DNA of 64,000 nt, from assembly GCA_963777905.1 (NCBI GenBank), contig CAVZSM010000019.1:124001-188000 (forward strand). The letters run 5' to 3'. Shown here piece by piece: positions 41,291 through 49,857 of this stretch; the first letter of the stretch is position 1; every line of letters starts with the position of its first letter. This DNA comes from Trebonia sp963777905 (lineage in GTDB: Bacteria; Actinomycetota; Actinomycetes; Streptosporangiales; Streptosporangiaceae). The notes beneath the pieces are model-generated. The model searched no databases. It was not told the DNA's origin and worked only from the letters and a program-made list of their open reading frames with translations. The position numbers and the translations under genes are program-made.

Positions 41291-42490
41291 CTACGGGGCG
41301 GCGAGCACGTCGGGCGAGGTCGCGTCGTACTCGGCGAGCCAGCCCGCGCCGCGGCCCTCCGGGTCGCGCCGGTTGAGCCGCCGCCGCATCGCGATCAGCA
41401 GATCCCGCCGCATGGTCGCCCATGGCGACGCCAGGTGGTTGCTCAGTCCCCGCTCGCGCGCGGTGAGCACCACCCGGCTCGCCCTCGGCCGCCGGGTGCG
41501 CTCGTACCTGGCCAGCCCGGTGAGCGGGTCGGCGGCCTCCGCGGTGAGGGCGGTGGCCAGCACCGCGCCGTCCTCGAGCGCCTGACAGGCGCCCTGCCCG
41601 AGGTAGGGCAGCATCGGGTGCGCGGCGTCGCCGAGCAGCGTGACCCGGCCGCGGGTCCACCGCGGGATCGGGTCGCGATCGTACAGGGCCCACTTGTACC
41701 AGGTGTTCCCTGCGGCGAAGAGGCGGAGCAGCGACTCGTGCCAGCCGGCGTACCGCTCGAGCACCTCCTCGCGGCTGCATTCGGTGATCCACGACTCGTG
41801 CCGGTAGCCATCGTCGTCGTAGTGGCAGACGACGTTGATCAGCTCTTCGCCGCGCAGCGGGTACAGCACGATCGTGCCGTGCGGGCCGAGCCACTGGCCG
41901 TTGTCGGCCGACGGGCTGCTGCCGGAGACGGCCGCCGTCGGGATCACGCTGCGGTAGCAGATCTTCCCGGTGAACCGGGGGTCGTCCGGGCCGAACAGCG
42001 AGGTGCGCACCGCCGAATGGATGCCGTCGGCGCCGATGATGACGTCGGCCTCGATCTCGCTGCCGTCCGCGAAGCGCGCGACCGCCGTGGCACCGTCCGG
42101 CTCTACGCGCGTGCACCTCTTGCCCAGCGTCACCAGGCCAGGCGGCAGCGCGTCGGCGAGGACGTCGAGGAGGTCGGCCCGGTGCACTGTCGCGCTCTGC
42201 AGGCCGAACGCGGTGGCCTGCTGCTTGCGGCTGGTCCTGGAGATGACCCGGCCGGTCTTCCCGTTGCGGGTGACCGCCCACTCCGACCGCCCCGCGACCT
42301 TGCGGACGCCGTCTTCCACGCCGATGCCCCGCAGCACCCGCATCGCGTTGGCGTGCAGGGCGACGCCGGCGCCGATCTCCCTGAGTTCCGCGGCCGCCTC
42401 GTAGACCGCTACCTCGATGCCCGCCTGCGACAGCGCGTTCGCCGCCGTCAGGCCGCCGATGCCTCCTCCGATGATCGCGACACGTGGCAC
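41291..42490 (-). CDS. FAD-dependent monooxygenase (3-hydroxybenzoate 6-hydroxylase-like)
   Basis: 399 residues, PHBH fold. FAD-binding VAIIGGGIGGLTAANALSQA at the N-terminus; DG motif near DVIIGADGIHSAVRTSLFG; GD motif LLGDAAHPMLPYLGQGACQA. These class A flavoproteins hydroxylate aromatic rings with NAD(P)H and O2. The closest known type by layout is salicylate/3-hydroxybenzoate hydroxylase; the substrate is not certain. GTG 42490 with AAGGGAG was chosen because it begins right at the FAD strand; the open frame extends to 42544. Confidence 0.9.
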   Translation of the reverse strand: MPRVAIIGGGIGGLTAANALSQAGIEVAVYEAAAELREIGAGVALHANAMRVLRGIGVEDGVRKVAGRSEWAVTRNGKTGRVISRTSRKQQATAFGLQSATVHRADLLDVLADALPPGLVTLGKRCTRVEPDGATAVARFADGSEIEADVIIGADGIHSAVRTSLFGPDDPRFTGKICYRSVIPTAAVSGSSPSADNGQWLGPHGTIVLYPLRGEELINVVCHYDDDGYRHESWITECSREEVLERYAGWHESLLRLFAAGNTWYKWALYDRDPIPRWTRGRVTLLGDAAHPMLPYLGQGACQALEDGAVLATALTAEAADPLTGLARYERTRRPRASRVVLTARERGLSNHLASPWATMRRDLLIAMRRRLNRRDPEGRGAGWLAEYDATSPDVLAAP

Positions 42491-42635
42491 TGAGCCGGCT
42501 CCCTTCTGGTTGTCCTGTCTTCCATCGTGACCGATCACGGCCAACTCGCATACTGTCCTGCCCCCGGGTTTTTACCGGCAGAGGACTAGTCACTTCACTG
42601 ATGCGAAGCATGCCGCGGACTCACAGAATCGGGAC

Positions 42636-42920
42636 ATGATCACCCCGTGGCAGCAGGCGGTGCGCCTGCGACCGGACTGGCGGCTCGCCGCGGCCTGCCG
42701 CTACATGGATCCTGACCTGTTCTTCCCCATCGGGACGGCCGGCCCCTCGGCTGACCAGATCACCCGCGCCAAGGAGGTCTGCCGTGCGTGCCCGGTGCGG
42801 ACACCCTGCCTCGGCTGGGCCCTGGAACGCGGTGTAGAACACGGCGTCTGGGGTGGCATGACCGAGGAAGAACGGCGTGCGCTGCGCGTCGTGATCGCCG
42901 GCCTGCGGCGCCCCGCCTGA
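42636..42920 (+). CDS. WhiB family iron-sulfur transcriptional regulator
   Basis: 94 residues. Four cluster cysteines: AACRYMDPD, then KEVCRACPVRTPCLGWAL. The turn GVWGGMTEEERRAL and basic C-terminus complete the family signature. WhiB proteins bind a [4Fe-4S] cluster, contact the principal sigma factor and control development, redox or antibiotic responses; they occur only in Actinobacteria and their phages. The subclass (WhiB1-7) cannot be fixed. Followed 74 bp later by an alpha/beta hydrolase on the same strand. Confidence 0.95.
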   Translation: MITPWQQAVRLRPDWRLAAACRYMDPDLFFPIGTAGPSADQITRAKEVCRACPVRTPCLGWALERGVEHGVWGGMTEEERRALRVVIAGLRRPA

Positions 42921-42994
42921 GCGTTCCGCGCGATGATTCTGTCCTCTTCGGTTCGTCCTCATAGGGACAGCTCACTCGCGGAAGGGGCGAACCG

Positions 42995-43864
42995 ATGACC
43001 GAGCCGAAGACCAGCACCCTGACCGTGCCGGGTGCAGTGCTGCACTATGACGTCAGGAGCGCCGGGTCGAGCCGTCATCCGGTCCTGCTGATGATCGGAT
43101 CGCCCATGGGTGCCGACGGCTTCGCCACCCTGGCCGGGCACTTCACCGACCGCACGGTCGTCACCTACGACCCCAGGAGCTCGGGCCGCAGCAAGCGCAC
43201 GGACGGCGCCCTGGAGACCACTCCTGACGAGCACGCCGATGACCTGCACCGGCTGATCGCCGAGCTGGACGCCGGCCCGGTGGACATCTTCGCGAGCAGC
43301 GGCGGGGCGGTCAACGCGCTGGCCCTGGTCGCCAGGCACCCGGAGCAGGTCCGCACGCTCGTCGCGCATGAGCCGCCCGCGATCCGCGAAGCGCCGGACA
43401 GCGGACCGGCGTTTGCCGTCAACGAGGACATCCGGCAGACGTACCTGCGCAGCGGCTTCGGGCCTGCCATGGCCAAGTTCATCGCGCTCGTCAGCCACGA
43501 GGGCCTGATCGGCCCCGACTACCTGGACCGGCCCGCGCCCGACCCCGCCGCCTTCGGCCTGCCGTCCGAGGACGACGGCTCCCGCGACGACCCGCTGCTC
43601 CGGCACAACATCATCACCTGCACCCACTACGAGCACGACTTCGACGCCCTGCGTGCGGCGTCAACCCGGGTCGTGATCGGAGTCGGCGAGGACTCCGCGC
43701 AGCTGATCACCGGCCGCACATCCGTAGGGGTCGCGAGCCGGCTGGACAGCACGCCCGTCACGTTCCCCGGCGGCCACGGCGGGTTCCTCGGCGACGAGTA
43801 CGGGCCCATGGGCGGGAAGCCGGACGCCTTCGCCGTCGTCCTGCGCGACGTCCTCGACGACTGA
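42995..43864 (+). CDS. alpha/beta hydrolase
   Basis: 289 residues. Oxyanion strand LLMIGSPMGADGFATLAGHF, nucleophile elbow DIFASSGGAVNALALVARHP (the Ser in S-S-G-G), late acid in VVIGVGEDSAQLITG and the His in VTFPGGHGGFLGDEYG. This is a typical soluble esterase/lactonase/epoxide-hydrolase-like fold with unknown substrate. ATG 42995 is preceded by GGAAGGGG. Its last 204 bp overlap the run-on end of the opposing CMD gene. Confidence 0.88.
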   Translation: MTEPKTSTLTVPGAVLHYDVRSAGSSRHPVLLMIGSPMGADGFATLAGHFTDRTVVTYDPRSSGRSKRTDGALETTPDEHADDLHRLIAELDAGPVDIFASSGGAVNALALVARHPEQVRTLVAHEPPAIREAPDSGPAFAVNEDIRQTYLRSGFGPAMAKFIALVSHEGLIGPDYLDRPAPDPAAFGLPSEDDGSRDDPLLRHNIITCTHYEHDFDALRAASTRVVIGVGEDSAQLITGRTSVGVASRLDSTPVTFPGGHGGFLGDEYGPMGGKPDAFAVVLRDVLDD

Positions 43865-44461
43865 TGCACCGGGCCGGTCGGGCGGCACGCAGACCATCCC
43901 CTCGCTGAAACCGGCCGAGCCGACGCCGAAGGCGGCGTTCAGCCTGTCCAGGTTGACTACCGTCAGCAGAGCGGTGATCTCGACGAGTTGCGCGGCGCTG
44001 AAGTGCTCCCTCATCCGCGCGAACAGCTCGTCGCTCACGTCGACCGGGGTGCGCATCACGCCGGCCGCGTAGTCGAGCGCGGTCTTTTCCCGCTCGGTGA
44101 ACAAGTCGCTTTGCCGGTACCGCGGCAGGGCGAGCAGCTCCTCGTCGGAGAAGCCTGAGTTGCGGCAGATCTGCGAGCCGAGGTCCACGCAGAACTCGCA
44201 GCCGATCATCTGCGCGCCCTTCAGCTCGATCAGGTTCTTGAGCCGCTCGTCGACGCTGTGCCCCTTGCGCACCGCCTGCTGGAACTTGCCCATGCCGGAC
44301 AGCATCTTCGGCTGGTACGCCCATATCTCGACCGGCTCGATACCGCTGCCGCGCGCGGGTGCGCGCCCGGTCATCTTCTTCATGCCCCTGCCCATGAAGA
44401 TATAGACGAGCTTCACCATGGGACCCGCCTTCTCCCGTGGGACGCCCGGAATTCGTGCCAT
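43661..44461 (-). CDS. carboxymuconolactone decarboxylase family protein with run-on C-terminus
   Basis: 266 residues. The CMD domain has the redox pair in QMIGCEFCVDLGSQICRNSG and LFTEREKTALDYAAGVMRTP. The family normally ends near FGVGSAGFSEGMVCVPPDRP (about residue 195). Here the frame goes on about 70 residues over the 3' part of the opposing hydrolase gene, so the original stop seems lost. ATG 44461 has a strong AGGAGGT site. Probable thiol-dependent peroxidase-type protein; divergent from the TetR/MFS operon. Confidence 0.83.
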   Translation of the reverse strand: MARIPGVPREKAGPMVKLVYIFMGRGMKKMTGRAPARGSGIEPVEIWAYQPKMLSGMGKFQQAVRKGHSVDERLKNLIELKGAQMIGCEFCVDLGSQICRNSGFSDEELLALPRYRQSDLFTEREKTALDYAAGVMRTPVDVSDELFARMREHFSAAQLVEITALLTVVNLDRLNAAFGVGSAGFSEGMVCVPPDRPGASVVEDVAQDDGEGVRLPAHGPVLVAEEPAVAAGERDGRAVQPARDPYGCAAGDQLRGVLADSDHDPG

Positions 44462-44576
44462 CGGACTACCTCCTGTTGTATCGCCTATCCGGCATGACGG
44501 CCGGCGGCGCGCCGGTGTGACAGCCGGCGCGGGCTCCTTCCGCGAGCTCCCCGGAACAAACCCGGAGCGAGCCATC

Positions 44577-44610
44577 GTTGCATGCTCTGTAAAGATGCCC
44601 TGAGTGCAAC
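44577..44610. promoter_or_regulatory. candidate TetR operator
   Basis: GTTGCA (44577-44582) and TGCAAC (44605-44610) with 22 nt between, 20 bp before the TetR ATG; direct repeats GTGAG follow. It lies in the divergent TetR/CMD promoter region. Confidence 0.35.
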
Positions 44611-44629
44611 TTTTAGTGAGTGAGACACC

Positions 44630-45295
44630 ATGACCACTCCCGTTGTGTCGCTGCGCGAGCGCAAGAAGCTGGCCACCCGCCGGCAGCTGCGCGCGGCCGC
44701 GCTGCACCTGGTGGCCGAGCACGGCATGGCGAACGTCACCGTGGAGGACATCGCCGCCGCGGCGGACGTGTCGCCGCGCACGTTCTTCAACTACTTCCCG
44801 TCCAAGGAAGCCGCGCTGTTCGGCGGCCACGATCCGGACCGGGCGGCCGGGCTGCGCAACCGCGTCGCGTACCAGGCGCCTGGCGAGCCTGCGCTGGAGG
44901 TGCTGCGCACGGTGCTGGCGCAGGACGCCCAGGACATGGCCGATGAGCTGCGGTCGCTCGGCGATGATCCGGCGGACTGGCTGCGCCGGATGAAGGTCGC
45001 GCGCAACGACCCGCACGTGCGCGCCGCGCACGCGGCGCAGATGGCGAGGATCGAGCGGGCCATCGCCGAAGGGCTGGCCGCGCGCATCGGCGCGGATGTG
45101 GAAACCGACCCCTATCCGTCGGTGGTGGCCGCCGCGGCCGTCGGCGTGATGCGCGCCTGCGTCGCGTTCTGGGCCGGCTCCGGCGGGACCGCTTACCTCG
45201 GCCAGCTCATCGACCAGGCATTCCGGGCGCTCGCCGACGGGCTGCCGGAACACAGCGCGCTGCGCGACATGACTTCTGGGAAGGACCAAGACTGA
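44630..45295 (+). CDS. TetR family transcriptional regulator
   Basis: 221 residues. N-terminal HTH: RQLRAAALHLVAEHGMANVT, VEDIAAAADVSPRTFFNYFP, SKEAALFGG. The FFNYF pattern is the classical TetR recognition helix. The C-terminal ligand domain is less conserved (MARIERAIAEGLAARIGADV). It overlaps the MFS gene as ATGA, so it most likely represses this operon until a drug-like inducer binds. Confidence 0.92.
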   Translation: MTTPVVSLRERKKLATRRQLRAAALHLVAEHGMANVTVEDIAAAADVSPRTFFNYFPSKEAALFGGHDPDRAAGLRNRVAYQAPGEPALEVLRTVLAQDAQDMADELRSLGDDPADWLRRMKVARNDPHVRAAHAAQMARIERAIAEGLAARIGADVETDPYPSVVAAAAVGVMRACVAFWAGSGGTAYLGQLIDQAFRALADGLPEHSALRDMTSGKDQD

Positions 45296-46926
45296 TGGCC
45301 ACCGCGACACCCGCGCCCGCTCAGCCCGGAGCCGACGACGGCGCCATGCCAGGGCTCGGCCGCCGCCGCATCCTGCTTATCATCGGCGCGCTTATGTGCG
45401 GTATGTTCCTGGCCGCGCTGGACCAGACGATCGTGTCCACGGCGCTGCCGACGATCGTCGGCGACCTCAAGGGCGGCTCGCACATCGCCTGGGTCATCAC
45501 CTCGTACCTGCTCGCCACCACGGTGTCCACCCCGCTGTGGGGCAAGCTCGGCGACATGTACGGCCGCAAGGTGTTCTTCCAGGCGGCGATCGTCATCTTC
45601 CTGATCGGCTCGATCCTGTCCGGCCTCAGCACCTCCATGTTCATGCTGATCGCCTTCCGCGCGGTGCAGGGGCTCGGCAGTGGCGGCCTGATGGTCGGCG
45701 CGCAGGCCATCGTCGGTGACGTGGTCTCGCCGCGGGAACGAGGCAAGTACGTCGGGCTGTTCGGCGCCGTCTTCGGCGTGGCCAGCGTGATCGGCCCGCT
45801 GCTCGGCGGCGTCTTCGTGGACAACCTCAGCTGGCGCTGGATCTTCTACATCAACGTGCCGATCGGCGTAGTCGCGCTGATCGTGGTCGCCAGCCAGGTC
45901 CCCGGCCATCTGCGCCGGGTGCACCACACGATCGACTACCTCGGGACGGCAACGCTGTCGCTGGCCGCTACCTCCCTGATCCTGATGACCAGCCTCGGCG
46001 GCACGACCTACCCGTGGGCGTCCGCGCCTATCTACATCCTGGGCGTCGCCGGCGCGGTGCTGGTCGGCCTGTTCGTGCTCGTCGAGCGCCGCGCCGCGGA
46101 GCCGATCCTGCCGCTGCACCTGTTCAGGCTGCGCACCTTCTCCGTCACCAGCGTGGTCGGCTTCATCGTCGGCTTCGCGATGTTCGGCGTGATCACGTAC
46201 CTGCCGGCGTTCTTCCAGGTCGTCCGCGGCATCTCGCCCACCATCTCCGGCCTGTACCTGCTGCCGCTGATGGTCGGCCTGCTCACGGTCTCGATCGCCT
46301 CCGGCCAGATCATCTCGCGGACCGGCAAGTACCGGTTCTTCCCGATCGCCGGCACCGCGCTCATGACCCTCGGCCTGTACCTGCTGTCGCTGATGGGCCC
46401 CGACTCGGCGACCTGGCAGGACGCGCTCTACATGCTCGTGCTCGGCATGGGCATCGGCGGCGTCATGCAGGTGCTCGTCATCATCGTGCAGAACGGCGTG
46501 CCGCACAGCGAGCTCGGAGTCGCGACCTCCGGCGCCACGTTCTTCCGCTCGATCGGCGGCTCGTTCGGCACCGCGATCTTCGGGGCGATCTTCTCGAACG
46601 TGCTGGTCGGCAACCTGGCCAGCCATCTGCACGGGCTGCACCTGCCTGCGGGCTTCAGCAGCGCGGACATCACGCCGGCGCTGCTCGGCCACCTGCCCGC
46701 CGTGGTTCATGAGGGCCTGGTCGCCGGTTACGCCGAGTCGATCCAGACCGTCTTCCTCGTCGCGGTCCCCATCGCCGCGCTCGCGTTCCTGGCGACCTGG
46801 CTGATCCCGCAGGTAGAGCTCAAGCAGTGGGCGTCGGTCCCGGCCCAGAACACCGCCCCGGGGGCGCCGGTCACCGCCGAGGCCCTCGACCCGCAGGAAG
46901 CCGGCCGGGACGCCCTGGACGACTGA
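45295..46926 (+). CDS. MFS drug efflux transporter, DHA2 (EmrB/QacA) family
   Basis: 543 residues, about 14 membrane segments. Motif A: GKLGDMYGRKVFFQAAIVIF; motif D1-like LDQTIVSTALPTIVGDL; motif C-type GAVFGVASVIGPLLGGVFVD and WRWIFYINVPIGVVAL. It exports drugs or other toxic compounds against protons. Start codon shared with the TetR stop (ATGA), a standard self-regulated efflux unit. Substrate range unknown. A nested hairpin after the stop may end the transcript. Confidence 0.95.
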   Translation: MATATPAPAQPGADDGAMPGLGRRRILLIIGALMCGMFLAALDQTIVSTALPTIVGDLKGGSHIAWVITSYLLATTVSTPLWGKLGDMYGRKVFFQAAIVIFLIGSILSGLSTSMFMLIAFRAVQGLGSGGLMVGAQAIVGDVVSPRERGKYVGLFGAVFGVASVIGPLLGGVFVDNLSWRWIFYINVPIGVVALIVVASQVPGHLRRVHHTIDYLGTATLSLAATSLILMTSLGGTTYPWASAPIYILGVAGAVLVGLFVLVERRAAEPILPLHLFRLRTFSVTSVVGFIVGFAMFGVITYLPAFFQVVRGISPTISGLYLLPLMVGLLTVSIASGQIISRTGKYRFFPIAGTALMTLGLYLLSLMGPDSATWQDALYMLVLGMGIGGVMQVLVIIVQNGVPHSELGVATSGATFFRSIGGSFGTAIFGAIFSNVLVGNLASHLHGLHLPAGFSSADITPALLGHLPAVVHEGLVAGYAESIQTVFLVAVPIAALAFLATWLIPQVELKQWASVPAQNTAPGAPVTAEALDPQEAGRDALDD

Positions 46927-46956
46927 AACCGGGGCAAAAGGCACGGGGAGGCCAGC

Positions 46957-47000
46957 CCCCACTCCGGGTTAAGGGGGGGTAACCCTACGCCGGAATGGGG
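46957..47000 (+). terminator. nested hairpin after the MFS gene
   Basis: Outer arms CCCCACTCCGG (46957-46967) and CCGGAATGGGG (46990-47000), one mismatch; alternative inner arms GGGTTA (46966-46971) and TAACCC (46980-46985) around a G run. No U tract, as usual in high-GC terminators. Confidence 0.5.
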
Positions 47001-47046
47001 CACTTCCCGGATGGTGCCGGGGATGCGCCGCTTCTAGCGTGGAGCC

Positions 47047-48069
47047 ATGATCGTGATGATCGTGAGCGCGCTGGCCGCGGCCGCGCTCTACGGGGCGGGG
47101 GCGGCAATCGAGCAACGGCAGGCGGCCGCGGCGCCGCGGTCGGCGGCGGGGCGGCCGCGGCTGCTGCTCCTGCTGGCCCGGCAGCCCCTGTGGCTGGCGG
47201 GCATCGCCGCGCAGATCGGCGGATTCGCGGCGCACGCCGTCGCGCTCAGGTCGGGACCGCTGGCGACCGTGCAGATGCTGGTGGCCGGCGAACTCGTCGT
47301 CGCGGTCGTCATCGTGCGCTTCTGGTCGGGCCGGCCGCTGAGCAAGGCTTCGTGGGCCGCCGCGCTGACGGTTGTCGCGGCTATCGCGGCGTTCCTGGTC
47401 CTGACCTCGCCGGCTGGCCACGGGCACGCGGACGGCCTGCCGCAGCACGCCCTGGGAGCGGCGGCGGCCCTTGGCGCCGCTGCCGCGGGGGCGGGCGCGG
47501 TCGCGAGCGCCGTCGCGGGCCTGCGCGCGGAGGGTCGCCGCCGCGCGGTCCTGCTGGCCGTGGCGGCCGGGCTGGCCGATTCGTGCTCGGCGGTGGTGAC
47601 TCTGGCGTTCTCGCACGTCGCGAGCCACGGCCTAGTGGCGGTCGTCACCTCGTGGAGCGTCTACGCGCTGGTCGTCAGCGGGGCGGTGAACGTGCTGCTG
47701 ACGCAGAGCGCCTACCAGACCGGCCGGCCCATGATCACGCTGCCGATCATCTCCGCGGTCGCCCCGGTCGCCAGCGTGGCCATCGGCATCGGGATCCTCG
47801 GCGAAACGTCGCGGACCGGCGTGCTCGGCGGCGTCGCCGCCGCGGCCGCCGTGCTCGTCACCAGCCTCGCGCTCGCCTGCCTCGCGCGCCTTGGACAGTC
47901 CCCGCCGCCCGAGGCGCCCGAGACGCCCGAGGCGCCCGAGGCACCCGGGTCGTCCGCCAAGTCCCCGCGGCCCGTGCCGTCGTCGGCCCCAGAGCCGGAC
48001 CTTGAGCCGGAGCTCGAGCCGGTGCTCGAGCCGGTGCTGGCCGGCTGCGCAACCGCCGGCCGCACCTGA
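47047..48069 (+). CDS. DMT-family (EamA-like) transporter
   Basis: 340 residues with about nine to ten membrane segments from residue 1 (MIVSALAAAALYGAGAAIEQ, PLWLAGIAAQIGGFAAHAVA, ITLPIISAVAPVASVAIGIG). The pattern fits drug/metabolite transporters of the DMT superfamily. The C-terminal 70 residues are a Pro/Glu-rich tail with short repeats (PEAPETPEAPEAPG, EPELEPVLEPVL), probably disordered in the cytoplasm. Substrate unknown. Single gene. Confidence 0.82.
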   Translation: MIVMIVSALAAAALYGAGAAIEQRQAAAAPRSAAGRPRLLLLLARQPLWLAGIAAQIGGFAAHAVALRSGPLATVQMLVAGELVVAVVIVRFWSGRPLSKASWAAALTVVAAIAAFLVLTSPAGHGHADGLPQHALGAAAALGAAAAGAGAVASAVAGLRAEGRRRAVLLAVAAGLADSCSAVVTLAFSHVASHGLVAVVTSWSVYALVVSGAVNVLLTQSAYQTGRPMITLPIISAVAPVASVAIGIGILGETSRTGVLGGVAAAAAVLVTSLALACLARLGQSPPPEAPETPEAPEAPGSSAKSPRPVPSSAPEPDLEPELEPVLEPVLAGCATAGRT

Positions 48070-48159
48070 AGCTGACCCGATCGCCACAGGGATGTCCCCA
48101 GCGCCGGATCGTGTTCGTCAGGTATGCATGAAGCAGCTCACCAACAGGATGGAGCAGAC

Positions 48160-48504
48160 ATGCAGTACGCCCTGCTGATCTACAACCAGGTCGGCGACAC
48201 GGACACGCTCACCCCCGGGGAACTCGAGGAGCTGAGCCGGGAGTACTGGGCGCTGCGGGACGACCCCGCGGTCACCGGCGGGGCCGGCCTGCAGACGCCG
48301 GAGACCGCGACCACGGTCCGCCTGCGCGACGGGCATCCGCTGGTCACCGACGGGCCGTTCGCCGACACCAAGGAGTACTTCGCCGGGTTCTACCTCGCCG
48401 AAGCCGATGACCTGGACGCGGCGGCCGAGATCGCCGCGCGCATCCCGGCCTTGCGGTTCGGCGGCGTGGTCGAGATCAGGCCCGTCCTTTCTGGCCATTC
48501 CTGA
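48160..48504 (+). CDS. YCII-related (DGPF) domain protein
   Basis: 114 residues. Typical start MQYALLIYNQVGDTDTLTPG and the DGPF motif in HPLVTDGPFADTKEYFAGFY, ending VVEIRPVL. The family is a small ferredoxin-like fold and is almost always encoded next to an ECF sigma factor of the type downstream. It may work as a partner or sensor in that unit; no reaction is established. ATG 48160 is selected by GGATGGAG and by the family start. Confidence 0.92.
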   Translation: MQYALLIYNQVGDTDTLTPGELEELSREYWALRDDPAVTGGAGLQTPETATTVRLRDGHPLVTDGPFADTKEYFAGFYLAEADDLDAAAEIAARIPALRFGGVVEIRPVLSGHS

Positions 48505-48540
48505 TCGAGGGGAGCCCTGATCGAGGCAGCCCTGATCGAG
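48501..48540 (+). repeat. three short direct repeats at the YCII/sigma junction
   Basis: CTGATCGAG occurs at 48501-48509, 48517-48525 and 48532-48540, spanning the YCII stop and the start of the sigma gene. Confidence 0.85.
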
Positions 48541-49728
48541 GAGATCTTCCGCGAACAGTGGGGCCGCGTGCTGGCCTCGCTGATCGGCGTCCTCGGCGAC
48601 TTCGACCTCGCCGAGGACGCCGCCGCGGAGGCGTTCGCGGTCGCCGCGCAGCGCTGGCCAACCGGCGGCGTGCCGGACAACCCGGCGGCCTGGCTGGTGA
48701 CGACGGCCCGCCGCAAGGCGATCGACCGGCTCCGCAGGGATCGCGTCCTCGCCGACAAGCTGCGCCTGCTCGAAGCCACCGAACGAGGCGCGGACCAGGT
48801 GCCGGCCAGCGCCAGCGCGACCGGCGACCTCCGGGACGAGCGCCTCGAGCTGATCTTCCTGTGCTGCCACCCGGCGCTGGCCCCCGAGGCCCAGGTGGCG
48901 CTGACGCTGCGCGCCGTGGCCGGGCTGCCGACCGAGCAGATCGCCCGCGCGTTCCTGGTCCCCGCCGAGACGATGAAGCGCCGCCTCACCCGGGCGAAGA
49001 TCAAGATCAAGGCCGCGGGCATCCCGTTCCGCGTCCCGCCGGACCGGATGCTGCCGGAACGGCTCGGTGCCGTCCTCGCCATCCTCTACCTGATCTTCAA
49101 CGAGGGATACGGCCAGCCGGCCGCGACAGCCAAAGAGCCCGAGACCGACCTGGCCGCGGTGGCGATCCGCCTCGGCCGCGTGCTCGCGGCCCTGCTGCCC
49201 GACGAGCCGGAAGTGCTCGGCCTGCTCGCGCTCATGCTGCTGCACGACTCGCGGCGGGCGGCGCGGTTCCGCGGCGACGACCTCGTGCTGCTGCCGGACC
49301 AGGACCGGTCGCTGTGGAACTGGGAGCAGCTGCTGGCGGGCAGCGCGCTCGCCGCGCGCACGGCCGGAACGAAAGGCCCGTACGCCCTGCAGGCGAGCAT
49401 CGCCGCGCTGCAGACCGACGACTGGATCGACTGGCCGCGGATCGCCGCGCTCTACCGGGAACTCGCCGAGGTCACCGGCTCGCCGGTGGTCCGGCTCAAC
49501 GGCGCGGTCGCGGTCGCGGAGGCCGACGGCCCCGCGGCCGCGCTCGCCATCGTCGACGCGCTCGACCTCGACGGCTACCAGTACTGGCATTCCACCCGCG
49601 GTGAACTGCTGCGCCGAATGGGCCGCGCGGCAGAAGCCCGCGCCGCCTACCGCCGCGCCCTGGACCTCGCCGCTAGCGTCCCGGAACGCCGCTACCTCCA
49701 GCGCCGCATCGACGAAACGCGGTCATGA
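48517..49728 (+). CDS. ECF sigma factor (YCII-linked, DUF6596-type, ECF42-like)
   Basis: About 403 residues. Region 2: EEIFREQWGRVLASLIGVLG, FDLAEDAAAEAFAVAAQRWP, TTARRKAIDRLRRDR. Region 4: LPTEQIARAFLVPAETMKRR. A long C-terminal TPR-like extension follows (LYLIFNEGYG, ALDLAASVPERRYLQRRI). The first ordinary start, GTG 48568, would cut into region 2; homologues begin near EDVFREQWGR. The frame is open to the YCII stop, and only CTG codons (48517, 48532) are available there, within a triple repeat. The start is therefore uncertain. Coupled to the YCII gene. Confidence 0.88.
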   Translation: MIEAALIEEIFREQWGRVLASLIGVLGDFDLAEDAAAEAFAVAAQRWPTGGVPDNPAAWLVTTARRKAIDRLRRDRVLADKLRLLEATERGADQVPASASATGDLRDERLELIFLCCHPALAPEAQVALTLRAVAGLPTEQIARAFLVPAETMKRRLTRAKIKIKAAGIPFRVPPDRMLPERLGAVLAILYLIFNEGYGQPAATAKEPETDLAAVAIRLGRVLAALLPDEPEVLGLLALMLLHDSRRAARFRGDDLVLLPDQDRSLWNWEQLLAGSALAARTAGTKGPYALQASIAALQTDDWIDWPRIAALYRELAEVTGSPVVRLNGAVAVAEADGPAAALAIVDALDLDGYQYWHSTRGELLRRMGRAAEARAAYRRALDLAASVPERRYLQRRIDETRS

Positions 49729-49737
49729 AGGTCGCGG

Positions 49738-49783
49738 AGTCACGACAGGTCCGTTCGGGATAATGCTTTTGTTTTTTCCGAAC
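49738..49783 (+). promoter_or_regulatory. 46-bp element, copy 2
   Basis: AGTCAC (49738-49743), 6 nt, TCC, then the 31-bp block with arms GTTCGGGA (49753-49760) and TTCCGAAC (49776-49783) around ATGCTTTT. Same length and layout as copy 1 at 18841-18886. Here no intact gene follows; a GGAGG and GTG at 49809 open only a short frame that runs into the back of the ABC gene. Confidence 0.65.
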
Positions 49784-49857
49784 GTACGGTGCCGACTCTG
49801 GAGGGTTCGTGCGATACCTGGTCCCGGGCCCGGCGACCGACCGCCTCGAGATGCGCG

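Noticed and set aside
45193..46962. Long minus-strand open frame opposite the MFS gene
   Set aside because: Low-complexity Asp/Arg/Glu/Gln product caused by GC-rich codon bias; the MFS gene on the plus strand has all family motifs.
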